Shown here: piece after piece, positions 31,879 to 39,625 of the stretch
Layout of the letters: the number at the start of each line of letters is the position of its first letter
How positions within the stretch are numbered: the stretch's first letter is position 1
Assembly (NCBI GenBank): GCA_963761655.1
Contig: CAVXHI010000011.1
Location: forward strand, 186,001-250,000
From: RYN-122 sp963761655
GTDB taxonomy: Bacteria > Actinomycetota > Actinomycetes > Mycobacteriales > SCTD01
DNA: 64,000 nt
Reading direction: 5' to 3'
Program-made: the position numbers and the translations under genes
The notes under the pieces: model-generated
Database searches by the model: none
What the model saw: the letters and a program-made list of their open reading frames with translations, nothing else
What the model was told of the DNA's origin: nothing

Positions 31879-32003
31879 TTTGGGTTGCTGCCTTCGGCGG
31901 CGAAGGCCGCGGCGCGGCGCAGGATCTCGTTCTCCATCTCCAGCCGGCGCTTCTCCCGGCGCAGCTGCACGAGCTCGTTCTGCTCGCTGCTGGTTGCGCC
32001 GCG
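31875..32003 (-). pseudogene. IS3 OrfA C-terminal fragment
   Basis: The zipper region is present (TSSEQNELVQLRREKRRLEM, then ENEILRRAAAFAAEGSNPK). The N-terminal HTH and the IS right end are missing. The break at about 32003 lies 20 bases from the stop codon of the nucleotide-cyclase gene. Confidence 0.75.
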
Positions 32004-32022
32004 AACGCGTGCTAGGTGCCCG

Positions 32023-32733
32023 TCACGATCGGCGGTAGGGGGTGAAGTTGTCCCTGGAGTCCGACATGGCGCTGCGGTCAGCACGTACCGCCCATGTTCG
32101 GACGGGGGGCTCGCCAGCCTTGCGCAGCCGGTCGGGCAGCAGGTTCGGCCCGTCGACTCGCAGGAACGGGTACTCGGCGAGCAGCGCACGGTCTTGCCTG
32201 TACGCCTCGTCGTCCATCAACAGCACGACGTCGCCGTCCTGCGACACGCCGCTGACCCTGGCCAGCCTGTCGAGCGCCGCCCCGACGTAGTCGTGCGCTT
32301 CGCCGCGGTCGAGCCGCACCGCCGTGCCGTGCGTGACCGCTGTCCGCGCTCCGAGCGTCGGCCCGGCCCCGTCTCGCCCTGCCGCCCAACCGCGGCCGAC
32401 CATGTCGAGCAGGCACGCGACCTCGAGGAGGGGCCTCAGCCCCTCGGACCTGCACAGGACCGCGTCCCCGAGCTCCTTGAGCACCTCGACTCCCTCGTGC
32501 GCCAAGAGGAGCTGCCTGGCGGCCCTGCTGAACACCTCCGCCCTAACATAGGCGCTGCGATCCCCGGCAAAGACGCGCCAGGCGGCGCTTCCCCGCAGGT
32601 CGGTCATCGCCCAGTAGGCCGCGGCTCGGCGCCCGGCCTGGTAGGCCTGCTCGCCGGCCACGATCTCGGCCTCGACGGCCGCGAGGCGGGCGGCGGCGAC
32701 GGCGCTTAGGGGCGCCCTAACCAGGTCGCTCAC
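32023..32733 (-). CDS. class III nucleotide cyclase-like protein
   Basis: The 236-residue soluble protein has the class III cyclase core. Metal Asp45 lies in YWAMTDLRGSAAW, and the base-contacting Lys86 and metal Asp90 lie in VLKELGDAVL. AVTHGTAV follows, then DYVGAALDRLARVSG with the transition-state Arg159; the usual partner Asn is Asp155. This lone, small, soluble domain resembles the uridylate/cytidylate cyclases of Pycsar defence. GTG 32733 overlaps the upstream dGTPase-like stop (GTGA). Expected role: making a cyclic mononucleotide signal on infection. IS debris abuts its 3' end, so the C terminus may be altered. Confidence 0.78.
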   Translation of the reverse strand: MSDLVRAPLSAVAAARLAAVEAEIVAGEQAYQAGRRAAAYWAMTDLRGSAAWRVFAGDRSAYVRAEVFSRAARQLLLAHEGVEVLKELGDAVLCRSEGLRPLLEVACLLDMVGRGWAAGRDGAGPTLGARTAVTHGTAVRLDRGEAHDYVGAALDRLARVSGVSQDGDVVLLMDDEAYRQDRALLAEYPFLRVDGPNLLPDRLRKAGEPPVRTWAVRADRSAMSDSRDNFTPYRRS

Positions 32734-34196
32734 GAGGCGTCTAGGCCTATGAGCTCGTAGACCTCGCGGTCGCTCATGAGGCTGAGGGCGTCTACGGAGG
32801 CCTGAACTCGGTGCGCCGGGTCGTTCGTGAGGGCGAGCGCGTTCGACGTCTCCTCCCGACTCCACATGTCGAGCTTGCCGCGGCGCTCGATCAGGTCGAC
32901 CAGGACCTGCGCCTGCGACTCGTACAGCAGGTCGAGGACCGTCTTGCTGATAACGCCAAGTGTGTCGTTGCGCAGGCGCACCCGGTCCTCGTTGAAGACG
33001 CCTGTCCGCAAATACTCCTTCATGAGACGGAGCATGCGGGCCGCCGTGGGGCTCAGCCCGACCAGCGGCTCCGTCTCGGACCGGTAGCTGCTGTCGGACC
33101 GGTTGAAGGCCTCGTTGCTCGTCCGCACCAGGTCGTCGATGAAGTAGGTGTAGATGCTGCCCGTGTTCCCGCGCGGCTGCAGCGCCAGGCTCAGGGCGGC
33201 CGGCGGCTCCTGCCCGCTCAACTGGAGCGCGAGCTGGTTGAAGACGGCATTCTGTGATCCGCCCAGGGCCGCCGCGCGGTTGGCCTCGTTTAGATTTTCA
33301 ATCACCCACGTGATGTCGTCCGCGTAACGGACAACGACCGCCTCATGCGTCAGGTGCGACTCGTTGAGCGTCAGTGTGCTGCCCGCGCCGGCGCCCGACA
33401 GGGTGATGGAGTGCCGGAAGCTCCCTGAGTCGGCCGTCCCGCCCAGCGAGTGCCGCCATACGCCGTACATGGTCTGCGGCACATAGGGGGCCTTGGGCCG
33501 CAGCAGAAAGGGGTCAGTCGACAATAGCCAATACGACTGCTGCCCGCTGCTGTAGGCGGGCAGGTTGGAGCTGCCAGCGGCCCAGGGCAGGAACCTGGCT
33601 ACGCCTTCGCGCACGCCGTCGTCCCGGATGCCGGTTACCCACTCGGGCAGCACCAGAGTGCCGTCCGGCTCCAGGACGAGCAGGGGCTCCTGGCCGGCGG
33701 ACCTCGCGGCACGTGGGGCCTTGGGGGCCGCCGCGTCGTCGATGTCCTTGAGCCTGTCGCGGACCCAGCGATCAACAGTCGCTTTCGCGACGTGCAGGAA
33801 CGGGACGGCACCGACCTTGCAGCCGAGCGCGACGGCCTCCGCCAGGTCCATGTTCAGCGCGAGCCGCCGACTGACGCTGCGTGCGACATGCGCGACCCTG
33901 AGAGTGTGCGTCGTGTAGTCCCGGCTGACCCGTTGACCACCGTGGAACAGCAGGTGGTACTTGTCGGCCTGCCGGCGCAACTCGTCGCTCCAGAGAACCC
34001 GGTCCCGCTCAAGCATCAGGGGCGTGCGTCCGGACAGCCGGGCGGTCCCCTCGTCGGTCCGCCACTGCGACTCGAAGGCACGGACAGCGTCGGTCCCGTC
34101 CGTAAAGGTCTCAACTTCCCGGGACCGGAAGGCGAAGGCACCCAACGCCATCTCAAGGCCATCGACGTGATCCAAGTAGGTGTCGCCGCTCGCCAC
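32730..34196 (-). CDS. dGTPase-like protein lacking the HD metal motif
   Basis: The 488-residue protein aligns by eye with dNTP triphosphohydrolases. RDRVLWSDELRRQADKYHLL corresponds to the RDRILYSxAFRRLxxKTQVF block. YTTHTLRVAHVARSVSRRLA keeps His97, and PFLH keeps His135. RYADDITWVIENLNEANRA is the late Asp block (Asp293/294). The core GHDLGHTPFGHAGE motif is instead GCKVGAVPFLHVAK, so the HD pair is Cys126-Lys127. Hydrolysis by the normal mechanism should be lost. GAGGAGGG precedes GTG 34196. It is the first gene of a two-gene operon with the cyclase and is a likely sensor, effector or regulated pseudoenzyme. Confidence 0.72.
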   Translation of the reverse strand: MASGDTYLDHVDGLEMALGAFAFRSREVETFTDGTDAVRAFESQWRTDEGTARLSGRTPLMLERDRVLWSDELRRQADKYHLLFHGGQRVSRDYTTHTLRVAHVARSVSRRLALNMDLAEAVALGCKVGAVPFLHVAKATVDRWVRDRLKDIDDAAAPKAPRAARSAGQEPLLVLEPDGTLVLPEWVTGIRDDGVREGVARFLPWAAGSSNLPAYSSGQQSYWLLSTDPFLLRPKAPYVPQTMYGVWRHSLGGTADSGSFRHSITLSGAGAGSTLTLNESHLTHEAVVVRYADDITWVIENLNEANRAAALGGSQNAVFNQLALQLSGQEPPAALSLALQPRGNTGSIYTYFIDDLVRTSNEAFNRSDSSYRSETEPLVGLSPTAARMLRLMKEYLRTGVFNEDRVRLRNDTLGVISKTVLDLLYESQAQVLVDLIERRGKLDMWSREETSNALALTNDPAHRVQASVDALSLMSDREVYELIGLDAS

Positions 34197-34594
34197 GTGC
34201 CCTCCTCAAGATCCCCGTAGGGTCGCTGGTGGAATTGGTGTCGATCGCCCTTCGCAAAGGCTGGCGGGACGGCCAGCCGAGCCAAGCCACCCACGGCAGA
34301 CGGCCCGCCGCAGGCACTCGTCGTCCGTCAGCGCGCAGACATGGTTCACGACCGCCCGTCGTCGCGTCGGGACGAAGACGCCCCGAGCAGAGCCGCGCGC
34401 CAGCCGCCATGACCTTCGCCGCGAAGACGCCGATGACGCCGGGTCGATGCAGAGCGCCGAGGGGGTGTGGCCGTCGACGGCCTCCTCCTGATCCTTAGGT
34501 CTGGCGCTTGGTCTGCATCCGCAGAACGAGCGAGCCCCCTGGGCAGGCGAAGCCGAGGGGGCGGCTCGAAGCGAAACGGGACGAGCGTCCCAGT
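34197..34594. other. intergenic stretch with promoter of the cyclase operon
   Basis: About 400 bases lie between the lipoprotein gene end and the dGTPase-like start. No frame here has a convincing ribosome site or motif. The minus strand should carry the promoter of the 34196 gene; no obvious -35/-10 pair is seen. Confidence 0.45.
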
Positions 34595-35266
34595 TCACGG
34601 TGCGGCGATGATGGCCTGCCTCAGTTGCGCCTTATCCGCTGCCCGCCCGCGCTGCCGTGCCTTACCTGCGCCATATTCCTTGTCCACAGGCGAAGGTGAA
34701 CTGGTGTCCGAGCTCGTCACCCATTCCGGCAAGAAATAGTGCTGATCGTCGAGCGCCGGGAAGACGTAGGCGGCCCGTCGCACATCGGCCGGAAGGCCGC
34801 TTCCGCCTGTAGCCACTACGGCGATGACCTCGCTGCCCTCGGCAGGCAGGAGCGCTCCGCCCTCGACCTCGACAGTCTGCCCTGCCGCGGTGCCGCCTTC
34901 GATGGCAAGGGCGTCGACGTTCAGCGGAGCACCACGAAGCACCTTCAAGGAACTGATGGGGAAGCGCGTGTAGACCACTTGTGCTGGGTTGCCGTCCGGT
35001 CCGGGAGCGCCCGTCGTGTCCGGACCGGTAAATGAGCTCGCGGCCCCTCCGACTGTCGCCTGCACGACGGTGTAGTTGCTCTTCGAGCCCAGGTAAGTCG
35101 ACAAGGGCGCAATTGTCGCGTGCTCTTTGATGATCACACTGTGCATCCCGTCCTGAACTGCTGCGGGTGTCAGCGCTGGACTGGCCAGGTGTTGCTGGCC
35201 TCCGCACGCGGCCAGCAGCGCCAGCGATGCGATCGCAGCGAAGCGACTAGTCGTCTTCTGCATCAT
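34595..35266 (-). CDS. lipoprotein of unknown function
   Basis: The 223-residue protein has a lipoprotein signal (IASLALLAACGG, Cys about 21). A beta-rich mature part with VVYTRFPISSLKVLRGAPLN and SEVIAVVATGGSG resembles the small exported proteins that report on or protect against proteases, but no family is certain. ATGA overlaps the stop of the upstream metalloprotease-like gene, so the pair is co-translated. Confidence 0.65.
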   Translation of the reverse strand: MMQKTTSRFAAIASLALLAACGGQQHLASPALTPAAVQDGMHSVIIKEHATIAPLSTYLGSKSNYTVVQATVGGAASSFTGPDTTGAPGPDGNPAQVVYTRFPISSLKVLRGAPLNVDALAIEGGTAAGQTVEVEGGALLPAEGSEVIAVVATGGSGLPADVRRAAYVFPALDDQHYFLPEWVTSSDTSSPSPVDKEYGAGKARQRGRAADKAQLRQAIIAAP

Positions 35267-35856
35267 CCGTAGATCGCCCTGATTCCGTTGTAGTCGTCCG
35301 GCCCTGGTGCCGTTCTGTCGAAAGTGCCCTGGACCATGAGGTTGCCACTGATCCGCGAATGGCTAAGTGCCTCGCCGGCATGGCCGATCTCATGCGCCAA
35401 GACCTTAGTGAGGTAGCAATACCTGGCGTCGTAAGTCGGACTAAGATAAGTGTTATTGGGCAGTGTCAAAGTGGCGTAATACTCGGCGTAGTCTCGGTCT
35501 CTCAGGTACGGAACAGTGCGCGCACACTCACCCGGGTCGAGAGCACCCTGGCCAAGAAGGATGGCCTCACCAGTTCCGGTTGTACGAGACCAGACAGGAT
35601 TGAGAGCTGGCGGTCGTAGGGCATTCCAGCCATTGAAAGCTGTCGTCATCGCGCTGTTCCAGTTATTATTCCAGGTGCTGCTGGTCCGGTATAGATGCGG
35701 AACGTTCGGCTCAATGCTGTAGCACGGGTAGCACACGGCCGAGATGTCGCCGCCGTTGTCGATCTGCGTCCAAGCATTCGCAGGTGAAGCGAGCAGCGCG
35801 ATGGAGGTCGCAAGCAAGATGGCCATTGTGGCCAAGCACTTTCGGATGAGCCTCAC
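35263..35856 (-). CDS. secreted matrixin-like zinc protease
   Basis: The 197-residue protein has a signal peptide (CLATMAILLATSIALLASPANA). A mature domain follows with TTAFNGWNALRPPALNPVWS, then YLTKVLAHEIGHAGEALSHS and NLMVQG as possible Met-turn. The zinc motif is HEIGHAGEALSH, one residue longer than the standard HExxHxxGxxH. GTG 35856 is used. Base composition is clearly less GC-rich than the chromosome, which fits recent acquisition. It pairs with the lipoprotein downstream. Confidence 0.75.
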   Translation of the reverse strand: MRLIRKCLATMAILLATSIALLASPANAWTQIDNGGDISAVCYPCYSIEPNVPHLYRTSSTWNNNWNSAMTTAFNGWNALRPPALNPVWSRTTGTGEAILLGQGALDPGECARTVPYLRDRDYAEYYATLTLPNNTYLSPTYDARYCYLTKVLAHEIGHAGEALSHSRISGNLMVQGTFDRTAPGPDDYNGIRAIYG

Positions 35857-36750
35857 GATGTCCTTCGCTGGTTGACGGGCTGGGACGACATAACGTAAGC
35901 GCTGCGACTGCTTACGTCCGCCGAAAGCCGCGTGCATGCGGATGTCGCATCGCAGCGAAGTAGAGCGGTGCGCCAAGGCCAGATGAGCCGAGGGGCCTCG
36001 GGCTTGAGACGCACGATTTCGCCCAATTGGTTCGCGAGAGCCGAAGGGCGGCTTAGAGCTACTGGTCTGCCTGCTCCACCTCCCGCTGGACGAGCCGGTG
36101 CTCCCACTGACGTGTCCTCGGCAGTTGGGTCTCACGAGGTGGACATGCCCCGCAGGTTGGAGAGGCAACGGCGGCGCTCGGTGGAGCTCTGGCGTGTGGC
36201 TCGGCAACAGGGGGCCAACCGCTACGGCGCCTTGCGAGCCGACTCGGCGTTTGCGGGTATGCCAATGTCCGCTTCTGCCGCTGATCAGCCCTCGGGCAGC
36301 GGCCGCCAGGTCGTCTAGCTACGCGGCCATGCGCTCGGGTTCCGGACTGCCCGCGTTAGCCGGCGGTCGCTCGAAGGCTTAGCCGCGGCTGCCTGTGAAG
36401 AAGAACGCCCAATAGCTGGTCGATGTGCGTGACCCCTCCCCGAGGGCGCCGTCTGACTCGGAAGGACCGCGTACTGCTCGGACACCGTGATAACGAGCCC
36501 TGGCAAGTGGGACGGGTCGCCGAGATGGGCGGCACCAGCAGAAGCGCCAGTCTGGCCGCTCCCTGGCGGGACCGCTTGGACTCCCCAGCACGCTCGAGTG
36601 CGAGCACGATGGTTGCTCACGCGATTGCTCACGGACGTCCAGCACTCCCCCGTCACCAGGCGGCACCAGGCGGACGCCGAGACCCCAGATCTGTGCGTGA
36701 AGCAGCACCAGTCAGCACGGCTCGTCACCCTCGAGCACGTCCTTCTTCCC
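35857..36750. other. right inner end of the island, no convincing gene
   Basis: Nearly 900 bases before the right repeat show no frame with motif support. The 14-mer GATTGCTCACGGAC, preceded by another TGCTCAC, occurs at 36623-36636 and again just inside the left end at 9701-9714, same orientation. It may be an integrase arm site. A short frame from ATG 36145 (MPRRLERQRRRSVELW) is possible but unsupported. Confidence 0.45.
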
Positions 36751-36796
36751 ACTCTTAATCAGCGGGTCCGGGGTTCGAGTCCCTGGCGGCGCACCC
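36751..36796 (+). repeat. attR-type direct repeat (tRNA-Lys 3' fragment)
   Basis: The 46 bases are identical to 9589-9634: anticodon loop, anticodon 3' stem, T-arm and acceptor 3' strand of tRNA-Lys. No 5' half of a tRNA precedes it, so it is a fragment marking the right end of the island. The following hairpin (36803-36834) should be the original terminator of the tRNA gene. Confidence 0.92.
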
Positions 36797-37283
36797 TCTG
36801 ACCTGGCCTTTTGTCCTCGCGGGCAAGGGGCCAGTGTCGTTTCATCCTGCGTTGTCCGCCTGGTGTCCGCGCGTCCGCGGACAACCCGGGCCCCGTCGCG
36901 TGTCCGAGGACTCACCCAGCGGTTCGACACGGCACGCATCGGCAGGGGCTGACATCAAGCAGCACGCAGCTGATTCTCGGCCAGCAGCGTCACGCTGGGG
37001 CACCCCGGCACTCCCCCACCTGCAGGAGGCCGACGCGGCTCGTCCCGACCGACGTCACTGCCGTGCGGCGGTCGCTCAGCGGCTGCGGGCGGAGAGCCCG
37101 CGGCCGTACTGGGCGTCCTCGCTCGCTGCCCAGACGCCTATGACCGCACACTGGCGGGTGCGATCACGTCCCTTCGAGGCTCGCGGGGGACGCGTTGCCG
37201 ACGCGTGCACTGCCGTCGATCAACCACCCGGAGTGGTCGTGGTGACCGACCCTCGGGCCGCAGGCGCAGGCGCGCCGCTCGTG
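36797..37283. other. chromosomal intergenic stretch after the island
   Basis: No supported gene is seen. It starts with the hairpin CTGGCC...GGCCAG. It also contains a 9-bp perfect inverted repeat, GTTGTCCGC (36851-36859) and GCGGACAAC (36877-36885), which could be an operator or an old element end. Confidence 0.45.
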
Positions 37284-37541
37284 TCAGTGCAGGCCGCGTA
37301 GCACGAACAGGCTGTACGTGAAGATCAGGCTGCCAGCCCACAGCTGCAGGAGGTCGGCGCGCCAAGCTCTCGGCAGCAGGGCCAGGAAGACCACGCCGAC
37401 GACGACGGCCTGCTGTGCAACACCCTCGTCCGTGGACGGAAGGAGCAGGTCGACGAGCCAGCCGCCGTCGGACACCCACCGCTCGGCTCGGGTGGGAACA
37501 GGCAGGGCAGGGACGGTCGGCAAAGGCGAGGGAGGGGTCAC
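37284..37541 (-). CDS. small membrane protein of unknown function
   Basis: The 85-residue protein has two hydrophobic helices (QQAVVVGVVFLALLPRAW and LQLWAGSLIFTYSLFVLRG). GTG 37541 overlaps the anti-sigma stop by GTGA, making it the third gene of the sigma operon. No family is recognised. Confidence 0.65.
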   Translation of the reverse strand: MTPPSPLPTVPALPVPTRAERWVSDGGWLVDLLLPSTDEGVAQQAVVVGVVFLALLPRAWRADLLQLWAGSLIFTYSLFVLRGLH

Positions 37542-38254
37542 AGGACCCCGAGCGCCAGGGCGGTGCTGCGCACCAACGCACGGTCCTGGCCGACGACGAG
37601 CAGCGAGTGCGGCAGTCGTGCGCACAGGACGACGACGTCGCCGCGGTCGGCGATCCAGGGCCCGTCCTTGCCGGCCAGCAGCTCGGCGTCGGGCGCCTCG
37701 GGGAACGGTTGGTCGGACAAGTACAGGACGACTCGGCGTCCAGCGGTATCGCGGTAGGCGAAGCCGTCGACGTCGAGGCCGGCGTAGCTTCCGCCGCCGG
37801 CGCCGACGGGCTGCAGGCGAAGGGCCGTCAGGTCCGGGGCCTGGCTGCCCGGCAGGCTGACGCCCGGGAGCTGTCCGGCGGCGAAGTCCTGCACGGCCTC
37901 ACGCAGCGCCGCCGGCTCCGGGGTGCGGACGACCGCGCTGACGCCCGCTCCGACGACGAGCACGCCGGCGAGCGATGCGGCGACCGCGAGCAGTGCACGG
38001 GCATGCGGGCGCCTCTGGCTCAGCGACCCCGCTGCTGCGGGCTCGCTGTCGACGAGTGCCCGCATCCGGTCGCGGAGCTCGACCGGGACGACGCTGCGCT
38101 GCGCCTCGAGCAGCGCCCGGCCGCGGCGCCCCTGCTCGACCTCGCTCCTGCACGCGTCACAGGTCAGCAGGTGCCGGGCGAAGCACGCCCGTTCTGCCGG
38201 TGCGAGGTCGTCGCCGAGGTAGCGGGCGGCGTCGGCCTCAGGGTCGTGCGCCAC
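37538..38254 (-). CDS. zinc-finger (ZAS) anti-sigma factor
   Basis: The 238-residue membrane protein has an N-terminal zinc anti-sigma motif, FARHLLTCDACRSEV (HxxxCxxC), which binds and holds the partner sigma. A membrane helix (ALLAVAASLAGVLVVGAGVSAVV) and an extracytoplasmic domain (AGLDVDGFAYRDTAGRRVVL) follow. GTG 38254 overlaps the end of the sigma gene by 17 bases. It probably responds to redox or envelope stress. Confidence 0.88.
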   Translation of the reverse strand: MAHDPEADAARYLGDDLAPAERACFARHLLTCDACRSEVEQGRRGRALLEAQRSVVPVELRDRMRALVDSEPAAAGSLSQRRPHARALLAVAASLAGVLVVGAGVSAVVRTPEPAALREAVQDFAAGQLPGVSLPGSQAPDLTALRLQPVGAGGGSYAGLDVDGFAYRDTAGRRVVLYLSDQPFPEAPDAELLAGKDGPWIADRGDVVVLCARLPHSLLVVGQDRALVRSTALALGVL

Positions 38255-38864
38255 CGTCCACCTCCCGGTCGTCGAGCAGAGCAGCGAGGGCCTTGCGTCC
38301 CCGGTGGACCCGCGCCAGCACCGTCCCACGGGGTGAGCCGGTGATCTCCGCGACCTGCGCAGCCGTGTACCCGCTGAGGTCCATCAGCGTGATCGCTTCG
38401 CGCTGCACGGCCGGCAGCCGCTCGAGCGCGTGACGCAGCCGCCCGACGTCGAGGCCGGCCAGGGCCTGCGCAGCGGTGTCGGCGTTCTCGTCGGGCCGGT
38501 CGAGCAACCATGTCTCGGCTGCGACCTCTTGCGGGCGGGCACTGCGCTTGCGGTGGTTGCTGCGGGAGGCGTTGAGGCAGACGGTCGCGAGCCACGGGCC
38601 GGGGTCGTCGGGGCGCTGCCGTCGCCAGCCGCGCAGCGCCAGCAGGCAGGTCTCCTGCAGCAGGTCCTCGGCGTCCTGCGCGTTACCCCCAAGGCCGCGG
38701 GCGAGGTTGTGCAGCCGGTCGAGGTGCTCGTGCAGAGCGTCGAGGAAGTCACCGTCGCCCACCTCCTGGTCCGGGTCCCGCTGCTCGGGCACCCACGAGA
38801 CAGGACGCAGCAGACCCCGCACTGATTGCACCCCCTCCGGTCCGGCCTCACAGAAACGCTCCAC
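38238..38864 (-). CDS. ECF RNA polymerase sigma factor
   Basis: The 208-residue factor has region 2 (FLDALHEHLDRLHNLARGLG, DAEDLLQETCLLALRGW, PWLATVCLNASRSNHRKR) and region 4 (LERLPAVQREAITLMDLSGYTAAQVAEITGSPRGTVLARVHRGRKAL, split here as one HTH block). It heads a three-gene operon with a ZAS anti-sigma and a membrane protein. It is divergent from the TlpA/CcdA operon, which may be its target. Confidence 0.92.
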   Translation of the reverse strand: MERFCEAGPEGVQSVRGLLRPVSWVPEQRDPDQEVGDGDFLDALHEHLDRLHNLARGLGGNAQDAEDLLQETCLLALRGWRRQRPDDPGPWLATVCLNASRSNHRKRSARPQEVAAETWLLDRPDENADTAAQALAGLDVGRLRHALERLPAVQREAITLMDLSGYTAAQVAEITGSPRGTVLARVHRGRKALAALLDDREVDGGARP

Positions 38865-38903
38865 AGCAGAGGTTCGACCGCACGCGGAGGAAGAGCCGAG
38901 ACA

Positions 38904-38921
38904 CGGTCACCCAAGTGACCG
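38904..38921. promoter_or_regulatory. palindrome GGTCAC-CCAA-GTGACC
   Basis: The inverted repeat CGGTCAC/GTGACCG with a 4-base spacer is perfect. It lies between the divergent sigma gene and the tlpA-like gene, 90 bases upstream of the latter. It is the most symmetric member of a motif seen at several promoters in 38.9-57.4 kb and is likely an operator. Confidence 0.6.
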
Positions 38922-39011
38922 AGTCGCCGGTGCCGAAGGCGGGCGTGCAATCACCACGGCCGTCGGTGCGTCTGAGTAGACGCACCCCGTCCTCGTCTCC
39001 TGGAGCGCCCC

Positions 39012-39623
39012 GTGACCCAGCGTCCTGCCCCGTCCCGCTCGCGAGCCCGCGTCTCGGCGCCGTCCGGTGCCCGTCGTCGTGCCGTCGTCGGAGGAGCCGT
39101 GGCGGCCGCGCTCGTGCTGGCCGGCGTCGTCGCGTTGAGCACGTCCGGGGCCGGAGCGGGAGGAGCGGGTGCGGCCGAGCTGGAGGTCTCCTACGACCGG
39201 ACAGCGCAGGCTCTGGCGTTCAGCGGTCCCACCTTCGACGGCGGCACGTTCGACCTCGCCGCGACCGGGAAGCCCGCCGTCGTCAACTTCTACGCCTCCT
39301 GGTGCACGATCTGCGACCGCGAGCTCCCGGACTTCGAGAAGGTCTCCGACGCGCTCGCCGGGAAGGTGCAGTTCGTCGGCGTCAACCCGCAGAGCAACGA
39401 CACCGACGGCGCGCAGGCGCGGATGATCGAGCGCGGCGGCGTCACCTACCCGACCGTCCGCGACGCCGACGACGCCCTGCTGCGCGAGTTCAACACCACC
39501 GGCGGCCTGCCGACGACGCTGTTCGTCGACGCCGACGGCGTCGTCCGCAAGGTCCACAACGGGCTGCTCACCGAGCAGGCCCTGCGCCAGACGGTCGCCG
39601 ACGTCCTCGGCGTGCGGGCCTGA
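39012..39623 (+). CDS. TlpA/ResA-like thiol-disulfide oxidoreductase
   Basis: The 203-residue protein has a basic N terminus and a membrane anchor (VVGGAVAAALVLAGVVALST). An external thioredoxin domain follows with the redox motif SWCTICDRELPDF (CxxC near residue 98) and the cis-Pro region GGLPTTLFVDADG. It reduces or oxidises exported Cys proteins and usually takes electrons from CcdA, whose gene follows 2 bases later. Confidence 0.9.
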   Translation: MTQRPAPSRSRARVSAPSGARRRAVVGGAVAAALVLAGVVALSTSGAGAGGAGAAELEVSYDRTAQALAFSGPTFDGGTFDLAATGKPAVVNFYASWCTICDRELPDFEKVSDALAGKVQFVGVNPQSNDTDGAQARMIERGGVTYPTVRDADDALLREFNTTGGLPTTLFVDADGVVRKVHNGLLTEQALRQTVADVLGVRA

Positions 39624-39625
39624 CG

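Larger units (their letters stand above)
30464..32003 (-). mobile_element. IS3-family copy interrupted by an IS30-family element
   Basis: The left terminus (CTGCTGCAGGTCTGGTTG, from 30464) matches the complete IS3 at 10657. The order is OrfB C-terminal part, an inserted IS30-like transposase, OrfB N-terminal part, then an OrfA fragment that stops at about 32003 without the right inverted repeat. Both IS are defective. The nest lies next to the 3' end of the nucleotide-cyclase gene. Confidence 0.75.
9589..36796. mobile_element. genomic island of about 27.2 kb integrated in tRNA-Lys
   Basis: The island is bounded by a 46-bp perfect direct repeat of the tRNA-Lys 3' end, with a tyrosine integrase just inside the left copy, which is the standard layout of a tRNA-targeting integrative element. 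Inside are IS elements, two ECF sigma pairs, secreted-protein modules, an ATPase/sigma-like operon, a type III CBASS and a cyclase/dGTPase-like operon. No conjugation or replication genes were seen, so it is a defence-type island that is probably not self-mobile. Confidence 0.88.

Noticed and set aside
34206..34598. 130-residue minus frame between the lipoprotein and the dGTPase-like gene
   Set aside because: It has no ribosome site and no family motif, and its composition changes mid-frame. It is treated as intergenic.
36751..36796. Possible second tRNA gene
   Set aside because: Only the 3' part of tRNA-Lys is present. The D-arm and 5' acceptor strand are missing, so it is an att repeat, not a gene.
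36712..36939. 75-residue minus frame ending in GTRTPDPLIKS near the right repeat
   Set aside because: The GTRTPDPLIKS part is just the tRNA-Lys repeat read antisense, as in the integrase tail. The rest has no motif, so it is not a second integrase.
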